From: JALZEG01 sp035942255
Lineage (GTDB): Bacteria; Actinomycetota; CADDZG01; WHSQ01
Length of the DNA stretch: 64,000 nt
Reading direction: 5' to 3'
Assembly (NCBI GenBank): GCA_035942255.1
Contig: DASZDG010000146.1
Span: forward strand, 1-64,000
Shown here: in pieces, positions 1-8,475 of the stretch
Layout of the letters: each line of letters starts with the position of its first letter
Numbering within the stretch: the stretch's first letter is position 1
Translations under genes and position numbers: made by a program
The notes under the pieces: generated by a model
Database searches by the model: none
What the model saw: only the letters and a program-made list of their open reading frames with translations
Told to the model about the DNA's origin: nothing

Positions 1-147
1 CCCGAGAAGGACATGCCGGACGCGGTTCGGAGGATCGTGGCGACCATCGGGGAGGCCGTGTCCGCTCCCCCCACGCCCGGCATTCCGACGGTGAAGATCG
101 AGGTCCCCCCTGGGGTCGCGGTAGAGGTCATCTACAAGGCCGCTTGA
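1..147 (+). CDS. C-terminal fragment of an unidentified protein
   Basis: The first reading frame is open from the window edge to a TGA at 145-147 and encodes 48 residues (starting PEKDMPDAV, ending VEVIYKAA). The start lies outside the window. The tail, with a proline-rich turn followed by alternating hydrophobic residues (VKIEVPPGVAVEVIYKA), reads like the last two beta strands of a small alpha/beta protein and weakly recalls the C-terminus of RidA-type enamine deaminases, but this is too short to assign. It is the last gene before about 1 kb without a recognisable gene. Confidence 0.5.
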   Translation, partial: PEKDMPDAVRRIVATIGEAVSAPPTPGIPTVKIEVPPGVAVEVIYKAA

Positions 148-383
148 CGGCGCTCTTGCCCGGCGACACCAGCCGCTCGGTCGGTCGCTCATCGATTTTT
201 GGCGAGTGTTCGACGCTAGCCATGAACCAATTGGCTCTCATGGAAAGGGAAAGCCACCTGAACGGGCCATTGTTCGGTCGAAACCGGACAGGTATTGATT
301 ACCGAAGCAGCATCGCGCAAGAGTAGAAAGCGCTTAGGAGTGGGGCTGAGTCTGCGGGAGCCACTCGCAGCCGCCAACACGGG

Positions 384-411
384 GAGCCGGGGGGACGCGC
401 CCCCCCGGCTC
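384..411 (+). terminator. GC-rich perfect hairpin, terminator-like
   Basis: GAGCCGGGGGG (384-394) and CCCCCCGGCTC (401-411) form a perfect 11-bp stem around a 6-base loop. No T-run follows on either strand, so it is only terminator-like. It lies about 240 bases after the partial gene that ends at 147. Confidence 0.45.
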
Positions 412-805
412 TCGCTCATGCCGGTGAGGTGCAACCGACAACGGCTGGCGTGTGGACCTACAACAGCACAACCTATGACAAGGGACGTTAGTCAGGTCGA
501 CCCGCCGAAACAACCCTCTCGCGTAGCCATTTTTCGTGCCTACTCAGAACTAGTCGCCGCGCTCCATGAAGACGGCCACCTGGTAGCGGGTATCGGCGAA
601 GAGACGATCCTGAAGAACCTGAAGAAGCGGGAGAGGGTTCTCGAAGGGCGTGGCGCGAGACCGCCAGGCGAAAGCCGCCGGTCCGCGATAAGTCCGCGAA
701 GGGATCGCAAAAGGACGCGATCCAGCGCAACGCGTCGAACACGCGAAAGCGCAGGTCAGGCTGTCAATCGACAGTCGATCACGCCGCATCGAAGGAGATC
801 GAACA

Positions 806-849
806 GGCCTTTCAAGGCGGTAGCACGGGTTCGAATCCCGTTGGGGCCA
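806..849 (+). pseudogene. 3' part of a tRNA-Glu (UUC) gene, 5' half missing
   Basis: The loop CTTTCAA (809-815) carries anticodon TTC. It is followed by the 3' anticodon strand GGCGG (816-820), a short variable region TAGC, a perfect T-arm (ACGGG, loop TTCGAAT, CCCGT; 825-841), the 3' acceptor strand TGGGGCC (842-848) and discriminator A849. The required 5' acceptor GGCCCCA and a D-arm are absent upstream, and the 5' anticodon strand (CAGGC) pairs with GGCGG at only three of five positions. The sequence is therefore tRNA-like exactly from the anticodon loop to the 3' end. That is what remains beside an element that integrated by a tyrosine recombinase at the anticodon loop. No integrase gene is visible in the adjoining 1 kb. 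Confidence 0.8.
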
Positions 850-1138
850 CTTCGAAACGTGCAGGTAAGGAGCGGCTCCGTTCTGCGCGGAAAGCTCGCG
901 TCGCTCTGTTGGACCCCATGTTGGACACGCGGCGCGCACGAGCCGTCGCCGACGACCATCGCAGTCGCCCGCATCGTTACCTAGAAACACGCCGCGACAG
1001 GCCGAATCGAGGAGCCCGACAGACTTTCGCGCACCGTCGAGTGCCGCGCCGGTCGGTGACGGCGTGGAGGCTGACGTGCGGATCGGCAACAGTGATGTCT
1101 CGTCAACATCCCGCGCACTGCTGAGGTTCCCCGCCCGG

Positions 1139-1798
1139 TTAGCCCTCGAGCCGGTAACCCATCCCGCGTACCGTACGGATGAGGTCGCCTCCGACCTTCT
1201 TCCGGAGATAGCCGACGTAGACGTCGACGATGTTTGAACCGGGGTCGTAGTCGTATCCCCAGACGTTGCTCAGGAGCTGCTCGCGGGTCATGACCTGCCC
1301 AGGGTGACGGAAGAACAGCTCCGCCAGAGCGAACTCGCGGGCGCTGAGCTCGACCGCTGAGCCAGCCCGGACGATCTTGCGTGCCCTGAGGTCGAGGGTC
1401 ACCTCTCCCACCGTGAGCTGCGTCACTTCGGGCCGGCCGTCGTCACGCAGGCGCGCCTTGATGCGGGCGAGCAGCTCCTCGAACCGGAACGGCTTGGTGA
1501 CGTAGTCGTCGGCGCCGCTCTCCAGTCCCTGGACCGTGTCGGCGACCGCGTCCCGAGCCGTCAGCATGATGACCGGCAACGACCGATCACGCGCCCGTAA
1601 CTCGCCGAGCACGCTGAACCCGTCCCTGTCGGGTAGGCCGAGGTCCAAGATGACGAGGTCGAACTCGCCGGTTCGGGCCAGTGCGAGGCCGTCGGCTCCC
1701 GTCGCCGCCACCGCGCTCGTGAAGCCGTTCGCCGACAACCCCTTCTCGAGGAACGACGTGATCCGCTCCTCGTCTTCGATCAACAGGATGCGCTTCAT
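1139..1798 (-). CDS. OmpR/PhoB-family response regulator
   Basis: This 219-residue protein is a DNA-binding response regulator. Residues 1-115 form a receiver domain with acidic pocket E8/D9, phosphoacceptor D52 (in ILDLGLPDRDG), T80 and K102 (TKPF). Residues about 125-219 form the winged-helix output domain (LSAREFALAELF, VDVYVGYLRKKVGG, IRTVRGMGYRL). It is the second gene of a two-gene operon; its ATG overlaps the stop of the kinase at 1795 by four bases, so the two are translationally coupled and surely partners. The divergent neighbour at 3418 encodes an exported acidic protein, which with the following kinase is a plausible target locus. The signal sensed is not evident. Confidence 0.93.
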   Translation of the reverse strand: MKRILLIEDEERITSFLEKGLSANGFTSAVAATGADGLALARTGEFDLVILDLGLPDRDGFSVLGELRARDRSLPVIMLTARDAVADTVQGLESGADDYVTKPFRFEELLARIKARLRDDGRPEVTQLTVGEVTLDLRARKIVRAGSAVELSAREFALAELFFRHPGQVMTREQLLSNVWGYDYDPGSNIVDVYVGYLRKKVGGDLIRTVRGMGYRLEG

Positions 1799-3240
1799 TC
1801 CCCCACTCCCGCGCGCGGCTCCGGCTGATCCACCGGGACGGCGATCGTGAAAGTCGCGCCTTGGCCGCGCTGGCTGTCGAGCTCCACCGTTCCATGATGG
1901 GCCTCCGCGATCGCCTTGACGATCGAGAGCCCGAGGCCCGCCCCCTCCGCGGACCCGCGCTTTCCGTGACCGCGGCGGAAGCGATCGAAGACGTGAGCCT
2001 GAATGTCGGCGGGTACGCCGGGGCCGTCGTCGCAGACCCAGAAGCGGGCTTCGCCGTCTCTTACGGACGACCCCAGTGCGATCGTGCCGCCGGTCTCCGT
2101 GTGCTGGACGGCGTTCTGGGCCAGTTGCATCAGTGCCTGAGTGAGCCGCTGGCGGTCGCCGATGATCACGCCTTTGCCGGTGCCGGCGAGGGTCCAGGCG
2201 CGCTCCCCGAGCGACTGCGCCTTGGCGAAGACCTCCTCGGACAGGTTCGCGACGTCGACACTGTCCAGTGCGAGGAAATCGGGACGGTCCGCTCGGGCGA
2301 GCACGAGGAGGTCGTTGACGAAGCGGCCCATGCGGTCGAGCTCGTCCATGACGATCTCGAGCCCTCGCCTTCGATCCTCGGGGTCGTCGCCGAGCATCTC
2401 CAGTTGGCCCTGGATGACCGTGATCGGCGTGCGTAGCTCATGGCTCGCGTCGTCGATAAAGCGGCGCTGCGCGACGAATGCCGCTTCGAGCCGGTCGAGC
2501 ATCTCGTTGAACGTCTGCGCCAGTCCCGCGATCTCGTCGGTGCCGGTGACCTCGATCCTCCGTCGAAGGTCGGACTCCGTGATCCCGCGGGCCGTGTCGG
2601 TGACCTTCTTCACGGGTCCGAGAATCCGATCGGCCAGCCTCCACGCGAGGAGTGACCCGATCAGGACCACGATCGCCCCGACCCCGGCGGCTCCGGCGAT
2701 CGCGGGCGTGCTCTCACCGAGCCTGAGATCGCGGAAGATCGCGACGACGAAGACACCTTTCGTCTCCCCGTCGTGACGCACCGGGACCGCCAGGTACTCG
2801 ACCGGGCCCGCCGGCGTGTCGACGACGCCGCGGTCGCTCTCGTCGAGCGACGCCCAGCGCCCCACGAGCTCCGGATCCTGATCGAGGCGGTAAGGGACGA
2901 CGGCGCGGCTGCGCAGGTAGGGCTCTCCGGCGACGAACGTCAGCTGGGCTTCGTGGCGCGCAGGGATGTTGCGCTCCAGGAACACCTCGAAGATCCTGCG
3001 GACCCGTCCTCCGAACGGCTCACCGGTGTCGGGATCGCCACCGGTCGAGAGGCGTCGGATCTCGCGAGCCTCCTGGACCAGCTCGGCGTCGATCGCGTCC
3101 TCCGCTCTGTTCACGAGGATCTCTCGCACAACCACGACCGATGCCGCGGTTGCAAGGAGGAGCAGAAGGATGAAGGCAGCGAGCAGACGCACGCGGATGC
3201 TGGCAAGCTTTCTACTCGCCCCGATTCGGTCGTCGGTCAT
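1795..3240 (-). CDS. HAMP-domain sensor histidine kinase
   Basis: This 481-residue membrane kinase is the partner of the response regulator at 1139. It has TM1 at about 17-39, an extracytoplasmic sensor of about 135 residues, TM2 at about 179-201, a HAMP linker, a HisKA domain with phosphorylated H267 (DDASHELRTPIT), an N-box (QLAQNAVQH) and G-boxes (CDDGPGVP, GAGLGLSIV). I chose the ATG at 3240, preceded by GAGGAG 9-10 bases upstream; an in-frame GTG at 3258 would add six residues but has no better site. The sensor region has no recognisable PAS or Cache signature. About 180 bases separate it from the divergent gene at 3418, so a shared, autoregulated promoter is likely. Confidence 0.92.
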   Translation of the reverse strand: MTDDRIGASRKLASIRVRLLAAFILLLLLATAASVVVVREILVNRAEDAIDAELVQEAREIRRLSTGGDPDTGEPFGGRVRRIFEVFLERNIPARHEAQLTFVAGEPYLRSRAVVPYRLDQDPELVGRWASLDESDRGVVDTPAGPVEYLAVPVRHDGETKGVFVVAIFRDLRLGESTPAIAGAAGVGAIVVLIGSLLAWRLADRILGPVKKVTDTARGITESDLRRRIEVTGTDEIAGLAQTFNEMLDRLEAAFVAQRRFIDDASHELRTPITVIQGQLEMLGDDPEDRRRGLEIVMDELDRMGRFVNDLLVLARADRPDFLALDSVDVANLSEEVFAKAQSLGERAWTLAGTGKGVIIGDRQRLTQALMQLAQNAVQHTETGGTIALGSSVRDGEARFWVCDDGPGVPADIQAHVFDRFRRGHGKRGSAEGAGLGLSIVKAIAEAHHGTVELDSQRGQGATFTIAVPVDQPEPRAGVGE

Positions 3241-3417
3241 CCCTGCGCGTCTCCTCACTCACAAAGGTTGTGTCCCGCCGGGTGGGACGCACGTGAGACC
3301 AGGATGAGAGATTTTTCATCTTGTTCCATTAGAGGCTTCTCACGTCTACCTCATCGTGGCCTCATTCGTGCCGAGCATCCTCGTAGTCGTCAGGTAACGA
3401 CCGACAGGAGGCAAGCG

Positions 3418-3771
3418 ATGCTCGGAAGAACTGCAGTGGCGGCGCTGGCGATCGGCGTGATGGTGAGTCCCTCGGCGGCCCTCGCGGCAACCGACGACGT
3501 GGTGATCCGGCGTGAGGAAGACGGAGTCGAGGTCGCCGTCGTGGAAAGCGACGACGACGACTTCACCGGCAACACCGGGACCGGGGACACCGGCGACAGC
3601 GGCACGGGTGACAGCAACGACGCCACGGGCAGCCGTCATACCTCGGTAAGCCGGGATCGGGACCGCAGCCGCGGCGACAACACGAGGGACTGGACGCGCG
3701 ACGGCGGCGACCGCACCCGCGATCACAGCGGTGGCCACACCAACGACCGCACTCGCAACGACACGCGCTAG
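3418..3771 (+). CDS. Exported low-complexity acidic/arginine-rich protein
   Basis: This 117-residue protein has a clear signal peptide (MLGRTAVAALAIGVMVSPSAALAA). It is followed by an acidic stretch (ESDDDDF), a Gly/Thr/Asp repeat (TGNTGTGDTGDSGTGD) and an Arg/Asp/Thr-rich tail (RDRDRSRGD, DRTRDHSGG). ACAGGAGG lies six bases before the ATG. No enzyme fold is expected; it looks like a disordered extracellular or wall-associated protein. It lies just before a Ser/Thr kinase gene and shares its organisation with the exported protein at 4682, suggesting the two are related paralogs. Divergent to the two-component operon, it may be regulated by it. Function unknown. Confidence 0.75.
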   Translation: MLGRTAVAALAIGVMVSPSAALAATDDVVIRREEDGVEVAVVESDDDDFTGNTGTGDTGDSGTGDSNDATGSRHTSVSRDRDRSRGDNTRDWTRDGGDRTRDHSGGHTNDRTRNDTR

Positions 3772-3775
3772 CTCG

Positions 3776-4657
3776 ATGACCACGGCACCTAGCTGGGAGC
3801 TGGCTGAAGGCGACGAGATCGCACCCGAGCGCTGGGCCCTCCAGCTCCTCGGAGGCGGGCGCAAGTACGAGGCGTACCTTGCCTACGACGAGGAGCTGCA
3901 GAGCACCGTCGTAGCGAAGCTGCTCAGGCCTCACGTCGTCGAAGACGAGGGCGCGCGGGAGACGATGACGGCGGAGGGCGCCGCGTTGACGAGCCTCAAC
4001 CACCCCGTGCTCCTGCGTTGCTTCGGCGTCGTGGAGGGTCCGCGGCCGCATCTGGTCCTGGAGCATCTGGAGGGCCCGCGGCTCTCGACGTTGCTCCGTC
4101 GGCAGAGGAAGCTGGCGATAGAGCAGGTCGTGATGCTCGGCCTCCAGCTGACGTCGGCGCTTCATTACATGCACCGTCGCGAGATCGTCCATCTCGACGT
4201 CAAGCCCAAGAACATCATCATGAGCGGCCCGCCGCGGCTCATCGACCTGTCGGTCGCTCGGAGCTTCGACCGGGCGCGGCGCGCTACGGAACCGATCGGC
4301 ACGGACGCGTACATGGCACCCGAGCAGTGTGAACCTCGGCTGATGGGGGGCATGGGGGCCGAGGCGGACGTGTGGGGTTGGGGCGTGACGATGTTCGAAG
4401 CGATCACGGGCCTTCTGCCCTGGCCGAAGATGGAGAGCTCGACCAGCAGGGAGGAACGCTTCCCTCAGCTCCATCTCGACCCGGCCCCACTCGGCGGCGA
4501 CACGCCGCCCTTGCTGGCGGCACTCGTGATGGGCTGCCTCGAGAAGCGGCCCGAGAACCGCCCGAGGCAATCGGACATAGCGGGGATCCTCGAGCCCCTG
4601 GTTGCCGCGCTGCCGAGGCGGATCGTTTTCACTCGCTTCCGCCCGCGGATGCGCTGA
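3776..4657 (+). CDS. Soluble Ser/Thr protein kinase
   Basis: This 293-residue Hanks-type kinase domain has no membrane segment or sensor domain. Visible motifs are ATP-binding K48 (VVAKLL), a helix C glutamate near E67, catalytic loop HLDVKPKN (H139, D141, N146), DLS in place of DFG (D157), and the APEQ motif (181-184) followed by VWGWG. The glycine-rich loop is weak (LLGGGRKYEAY). All key catalytic residues are present, so activity is likely. I used the ATG at 3776, five bases after the preceding stop; an earlier in-frame ATG at 3731 lies inside the previous gene. It is sandwiched between two acidic exported proteins, so the three probably form one transcription unit. Confidence 0.88.
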   Translation: MTTAPSWELAEGDEIAPERWALQLLGGGRKYEAYLAYDEELQSTVVAKLLRPHVVEDEGARETMTAEGAALTSLNHPVLLRCFGVVEGPRPHLVLEHLEGPRLSTLLRRQRKLAIEQVVMLGLQLTSALHYMHRREIVHLDVKPKNIIMSGPPRLIDLSVARSFDRARRATEPIGTDAYMAPEQCEPRLMGGMGAEADVWGWGVTMFEAITGLLPWPKMESSTSREERFPQLHLDPAPLGGDTPPLLAALVMGCLEKRPENRPRQSDIAGILEPLVAALPRRIVFTRFRPRMR

Positions 4658-4681
4658 CCGACGACGAACGAGGAGGACACG

Positions 4682-5023
4682 ATGAGCACCGGCAAGCTGG
4701 CGATCGCGGTCTTGGCACTCAGTCTCGCGGTAGGTGGAGGGATCGCAGCCCTCGCCGACACGAACGACGACCGTTCAATCGGAGTGATCGAGCTAGAGGA
4801 CGGCGTTCTTCGGAAGGACGACTCAGCTGACGAGGTAGCCGGCGTAGACGAGGGTGACGACGCCGACCGCACACGTGGCGACGACGGCACGGACGGCGGG
4901 AACAACACCGGTGACGGCGACGGGACGAACGGCGACGACGGCACCGGCGGCGGCCACAACACCGGTGACGTCACGTACGACGCCCCAGCCGGGACGGCCA
5001 CAGGCGGCGGGGACACAACCTAA
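4682..5023 (+). CDS. Exported Gly/Asp/Thr-rich low-complexity protein
   Basis: This 113-residue protein has a signal peptide (MSTGKLAIAVLALSLAVGGGIAALA), an acidic segment and a C-terminal half made almost only of Gly, Asp, Thr and Asn (GDDGTDGGNNTGDGDGTNG). ACGAGGAGGACACG provides a ribosome binding site. It resembles the exported protein at 3418 in layout and composition, and both carry a short I-x(5)-D-G-V-like stretch soon after the signal peptide (RREEDGVEVAV and IELEDGVL). They may be paralogs flanking the kinase. The acidic repeats could bind divalent cations, but that is a guess. Confidence 0.72.
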   Translation: MSTGKLAIAVLALSLAVGGGIAALADTNDDRSIGVIELEDGVLRKDDSADEVAGVDEGDDADRTRGDDGTDGGNNTGDGDGTNGDDGTGGGHNTGDVTYDAPAGTATGGGDTT

Positions 5024-5149
5024 GCAAGACAGACGTCACGCCATCTGGGAGGCGACGACGAAGCCGCACACAGCTCGTCGGGCCCGCGTCACGCCGTCTC
5101 GCCACGCTTCGCGGCGGTGGTGTGCATCACTTCCTGCTAGCATCTGGAT

Positions 5150-5359
5150 ATGGCGTCGATACGCACCACCTTTACGCTCGATGACCGTTTGGCGCAGCGA
5201 GCTCGTGAGCTTGGGATCAACATCTCTGCGGCCGCACGAGAAGGGGTGGCTGCCGCCGTCCGTGGGGCAGTGGCGCGATCCGATCGGGAAGCTTACCGAC
5301 GTCACCCCGAACGGCCCGACTCGTTCTGGACCGAGACAGAAGCATGGAGCGACGAGTGA
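5150..5359 (+). CDS. Type II antitoxin, ribbon-helix-helix/CcdA-like
   Basis: This 69-residue protein begins with an RHH-like strand (IRTTFTLDDRLAQRARELGINIS), followed by helices (AAAREGVAAAVRGAV) and a flexible acidic C-terminus (WTETEAWSDE) of the kind that wraps a toxin. It overlaps the MazF-like gene by four bases (GTGA), the usual antitoxin-toxin order. It should neutralise the toxin and repress its own promoter. CcdA/VapB-like antitoxins are the alternative family; the toxin partner makes the MazEF-type role clear. Confidence 0.8.
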   Translation: MASIRTTFTLDDRLAQRARELGINISAAAREGVAAAVRGAVARSDREAYRRHPERPDSFWTETEAWSDE

Positions 5360-5664
5360 CGCGAGGGGACGTCTGGCTGGCCCAGGTAGGTCGAAAGAAG
5401 AGGCCCGTTCTGGTGCTGACGCGCCCGGAGGTGCTGGATGTGCGCGAACTTGTCACCGTTGCCGAGATCACTGCCTCGATGCGAGGCCTCGCCGCCGAAG
5501 TCAGCCTCGATCACGGCGAGGTGGGGCTCGAGCGACCGTCGGTTGTCAACTGCGATGGACTTCATACCGTCTCCCAAGCGTCGCTCACGACCTACGTCGG
5601 GGGAGTGAGCGACAGGACCATGAGCAACGTTTGTTCGGCAATCGCCTACGCGCTTGGCTGCTGA
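5356..5664 (+). CDS. MazF/PemK-family endoribonuclease toxin
   Basis: This 102-residue protein has the MazF N-terminal signature RGDVWLAQVG followed by KRPVLVLTR, then the SH3-like barrel strands (LVTVAEITASMRG, VVNCDGLHTVSQ) and a C-terminal helix. MazF toxins cut RNA at short specific sequences and arrest growth when the antitoxin is lost. I chose the GTG at 5356, which overlaps the antitoxin stop and has GGAG six bases upstream; the ATG at 5344 would add four residues but lacks a site. It is complete and in its normal antitoxin-first order. Confidence 0.87.
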   Translation: MTRGDVWLAQVGRKKRPVLVLTRPEVLDVRELVTVAEITASMRGLAAEVSLDHGEVGLERPSVVNCDGLHTVSQASLTTYVGGVSDRTMSNVCSAIAYALGC

Positions 5665-5797
5665 AAGACAATGAGGCCGCATGAGTCTCTACGGGATCTG
5701 TCGACCTTCTCGACGTGTTCTTCTCGGAGCTCCCCGCCGTCTTGGACATCAGAGCCGAGTTCGAGTAGAGCGGCTGATCCTGCCTTCACGGTGTCGG

Positions 5798-8071
5798 TCA
5801 GCGCGAGTGGCCACGTTCCTCGAGGTGGTACGGGACGCTCGCAACGACCACGCCCTTCTCGAACAGTAGGTGGCGCTTGATGAGAAGTGCCGTCTGCCCG
5901 TGCAGGAACTGGTGGCGCATCTTCGTGACCACGAACTCGGGGATGACGACGGTCACTACACGATCGGTGCCGTCCGGGCGGTACTGCTTGACGTATTCAG
6001 TGATGGATTGGCCGATGTCGCGATAAGGCGACTCGTGAAGCTCGAGCGGGACCTGGGCCCCCGAGGTCGTCCATTGCTCAGCCAGAGCCTCGGTGGCGTC
6101 GGGATCCAGGCCGAACGAGACGGCCGTGACGTCGGTGGGGCTCAGCGACTCGGCGAACTCGATCGCCTGCATGGTCGCGTTGTGGATGCCCGACACCAGG
6201 ACCACCGCGTAGTGGCGGCCGTGCTCTTGCGTCTCGTCTCGGGCTGGGTCGACGTCGTCGCGCAGGACGGGCAGGTCGATGATCTGGATGTCGCGTTCTC
6301 CGAGGAACGACGCCTTCAGTCTGTGGATCCGGGGCCGGCGGAGGATCTCCCACAGACCCCTTCGTTCCAGCATCTCCGGGATAACGAGGCTGAGGAAGTC
6401 GTCCGGCGGAAGCTCGCGACGACGCTCGGAGAGGTAGGTCTTGATCGCGTCGGGCACACCCTCCGTGGCTTCGAGGACCGTCAGAGGTACGTCGGGAGCC
6501 ATCCGCTTGAACGCCGCGGCCGACGCCTTGTCGAACGTGATCGCGGTGGCGTCGCGCGGCCGTATCGACCGCACGTAGCCGACGGCTCGAGCGGTCGCTG
6601 CGTCGACCCTCTCGACGAGGATCACGGCCGAGTGGTCACCGCCGCGGCGGTCCGCGGGTCGCCTTTCGGGGTGGCCCAGCTGAGTAACCACGTCGGAGTA
6701 GTGGCGGTGGATCCCCCTCATGAGCAGCATCAACAGCGGGATTGCGGCGACCACGATCCAAGCCCCGGAAGCGAACTTCGTCGCGATTACCACACACAGC
6801 ACCAGGGCAGTCATGGCTGCACCGACGCCGTTGATCAGGATGCTCCGCCGTGAGCTCGCTTCCCCGGCCTTCCTCCAGTGCACGACCATCCCGGCCTGGG
6901 AAAGGGTGAAGGAGACGAAGACACCAACGAGGTAGAGCTGGATGAGGCGGTTGAGATCGGCCCCGAAGGCCACGATCAACAACGTTGCCACCACGGACAG
7001 GATCAAGACGCCGTTGGAGAACACCAGGCGGTCGCCACGGTTCATCAGCTGTCGCGGCAGGAACCGATCCCTCGCGAGGATCGACGCAAGCCTCGGGAAA
7101 TCGGCGAAAGCCGTATTCGCAGCGAGGATGAGGATGGCGGCCGTCGCGACCTGGATGACGTAGAAGCCAATCCCCCCGCCGAAGACACCGCGTGCGATCT
7201 CGCCGAGGACCGAGGTCTCTTGACCGTGGACGTAACGGACCCCCATCTGATGCGCCAGCCACGAGACCCCGAGGAACATCGAGATGCTGATCGTCCCCAT
7301 GATCGTGAGCGTCTTGGCGGCATTCCGTGATTGCGGGTACCTGAAGGCAGGCACGCCGTCGGAGATCGCCTCCACTCCGGTGAGCGCGGTGGTGCCGGCA
7401 GCGAACGCCTTGAGGATAAGGAACGCGCCCAACGACGCCTCTACGTGAAGGTGCGTGGAGGCGCTCTCCGCGATCGGGCAGCCGGTCGCGCACTTGACGA
7501 ATCCAGTCACGAGCAGCGTCGCTATCGACGCGATGAAGGCGTAGGTCGGGACTGCGAAGAAGACGCCGGATTCCTTGACGCCGCGTAGGTTGGTCATCGC
7601 GACGAATGCCACGAACAGCATCGCGATCCCGATCTTGTATTCGGCGAGGCTCGGAGCGGCAGTGAGAACGGCTTCCGTTCCGGCCGTGATGGAGACCGAG
7701 ACCGTGAGCACGTAGTCGATGAGAAGCGCGGAGGCCGCGAGAAGCCCGGGACCGACACCTAGGTTCTCCCTCGAGACGATGTACGCCCCGCCCCCGTTCG
7801 GGTAGGCCCGCACGGTCTGCCTGTAGGAGAACACGACCAACCCCAGGAGCAGCGCGACTGCTAGCGCGATGGGAACGACGTTCGACAGTGCTGCGGCACC
7901 GGCCATGCCGAGGACCAGGAGGATCTCCTGGGTGGCGTAAGCGACCGAAGAGAGAGCGTCCGACGAGAACACCGGAAGGGCGATCCACTTCGGAAGCAGC
8001 GTGTGCTCCATCTCCGAGGTCGCCATCGAGCGGCCGAGCAGGACCCGCTTGAGGACCTGAGCCTTCTTCAT
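5798..8071 (-). CDS. APC-superfamily permease, KimA/YdaO-like (probable K+ uptake)
   Basis: This 757-residue permease has about 12 membrane segments in residues 20-480 and a long cytoplasmic C-terminal region. The N-terminus (PVFSSDALSSVAYATQE, then YPNGGGAYIV) is characteristic of the APC subgroup that contains Bacillus subtilis KimA, a high-affinity potassium importer. The substrate assignment is inferred from that similarity and from the divergent KdpDE-like regulators at 8577. The C-terminal part contains two alpha/beta stretches (HSAVILVERVDAAT; HYAVVLVSGIHNAT) that look like tandem universal-stress-like regulatory domains. The ATG at 8071 overlaps the stop of the OB-fold gene; an upstream extension of the frame is not credible. 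Confidence 0.87.
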   Translation of the reverse strand: MKKAQVLKRVLLGRSMATSEMEHTLLPKWIALPVFSSDALSSVAYATQEILLVLGMAGAAALSNVVPIALAVALLLGLVVFSYRQTVRAYPNGGGAYIVSRENLGVGPGLLAASALLIDYVLTVSVSITAGTEAVLTAAPSLAEYKIGIAMLFVAFVAMTNLRGVKESGVFFAVPTYAFIASIATLLVTGFVKCATGCPIAESASTHLHVEASLGAFLILKAFAAGTTALTGVEAISDGVPAFRYPQSRNAAKTLTIMGTISISMFLGVSWLAHQMGVRYVHGQETSVLGEIARGVFGGGIGFYVIQVATAAILILAANTAFADFPRLASILARDRFLPRQLMNRGDRLVFSNGVLILSVVATLLIVAFGADLNRLIQLYLVGVFVSFTLSQAGMVVHWRKAGEASSRRSILINGVGAAMTALVLCVVIATKFASGAWIVVAAIPLLMLLMRGIHRHYSDVVTQLGHPERRPADRRGGDHSAVILVERVDAATARAVGYVRSIRPRDATAITFDKASAAAFKRMAPDVPLTVLEATEGVPDAIKTYLSERRRELPPDDFLSLVIPEMLERRGLWEILRRPRIHRLKASFLGERDIQIIDLPVLRDDVDPARDETQEHGRHYAVVLVSGIHNATMQAIEFAESLSPTDVTAVSFGLDPDATEALAEQWTTSGAQVPLELHESPYRDIGQSITEYVKQYRPDGTDRVVTVVIPEFVVTKMRHQFLHGQTALLIKRHLLFEKGVVVASVPYHLEERGHSR

Positions 8072-8451
8072 GCGAACTCTCCGTCGGCGATCTGCAACGC
8101 AGGCTCGTCGAGGATCGGCTGCGCGTCTGGGCCGGCAACAGCGACGCCTTCCAGCAAGATCCTCGTGCCACAGGCAAGGCCACGTATCGCTCCGGTCGCA
8201 AGAGACCATCGGGCGGTCACTCGGGCGGTACCGTCGGTGACGGTCGCCTCTAGGCAGTCCGTCTGCGGATCAACCACGAGACGTTCGACGACACCCGCAA
8301 TCCGGCAGGCTTCGTAGAGCTCGACGTCTATGCAGCACGTTGTGGCTCCCGTCGAGATCGCCCATAGCTCGAGCTCCGAGACCAATCCTCGGTCTTGCGC
8401 GCCGAGGGATCTCGCCCAAGCTCTCCGCACGACCCAACGCTTCAGATTCAC
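8068..8451 (-). CDS. Small OB-fold protein preceding the permease
   Basis: This 127-residue protein shows the pattern of the OB-fold domain proteins found next to actinobacterial permease genes. That pattern is a strand V-x-G-V-V-E-R-L, then LEATVTDGTARVTARWS, G-x-R-I-L-L-E-G and a final PILDEPALQI. In that family the segment normally reads DGTG-x-V-x-W; here the glycine is alanine. It overlaps the permease start by four bases (ATGA), so the two are co-translated. It may modulate the permease or its expression; no direct function is known. Two adjacent cysteines (TTCCID) in the N-terminal third are unusual. Confidence 0.72.
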   Translation of the reverse strand: MNLKRWVVRRAWARSLGAQDRGLVSELELWAISTGATTCCIDVELYEACRIAGVVERLVVDPQTDCLEATVTDGTARVTARWSLATGAIRGLACGTRILLEGVAVAGPDAQPILDEPALQIADGEFA

Positions 8452-8475
8452 GTTTTCCAGAGTCCCGGAGTCACC

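Larger units (their letters stand above)
148..1138. other. About 1 kb without a recognisable gene; possible remnant of an integrated element
   Basis: Several overlapping open frames exist on both strands, but none has a ribosome binding site, a recognisable domain or an actinobacterial third-position GC pattern. Two of them contain the typical nonsense peptides that arise from translating tRNA genes (for example RDSNP and GSNPV). The two things I can support here are a perfect 11-bp hairpin at 384-411 and the 3' part of a tRNA-Glu gene at 806-849, annotated separately. A frame around 500-660 (VAIFRAYSELVAALHEDG) looks vaguely protein-like but matches nothing I know. Confidence 0.5.

Noticed and set aside
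295..1124. Long open frames on both strands around 295-1124
   Set aside because: They contain the known nonsense peptides of tRNA translation (RDSNP, GSNPV), have no ribosome binding site and do not resemble any protein; the tRNA-Glu fragment explains part of the sequence.
3318..3360. Possible small gene or RNA in the gap ahead of the exported protein at 3418
   Set aside because: The A/T-richer stretch is better read as the divergent promoter region; no hairpin or start codon with a site is present.
5665..5797. Possible gene between the MazF-like toxin and the permease
   Set aside because: Only short frames without a ribosome binding site; the 133 bases look like a convergent gap without a visible terminator hairpin.
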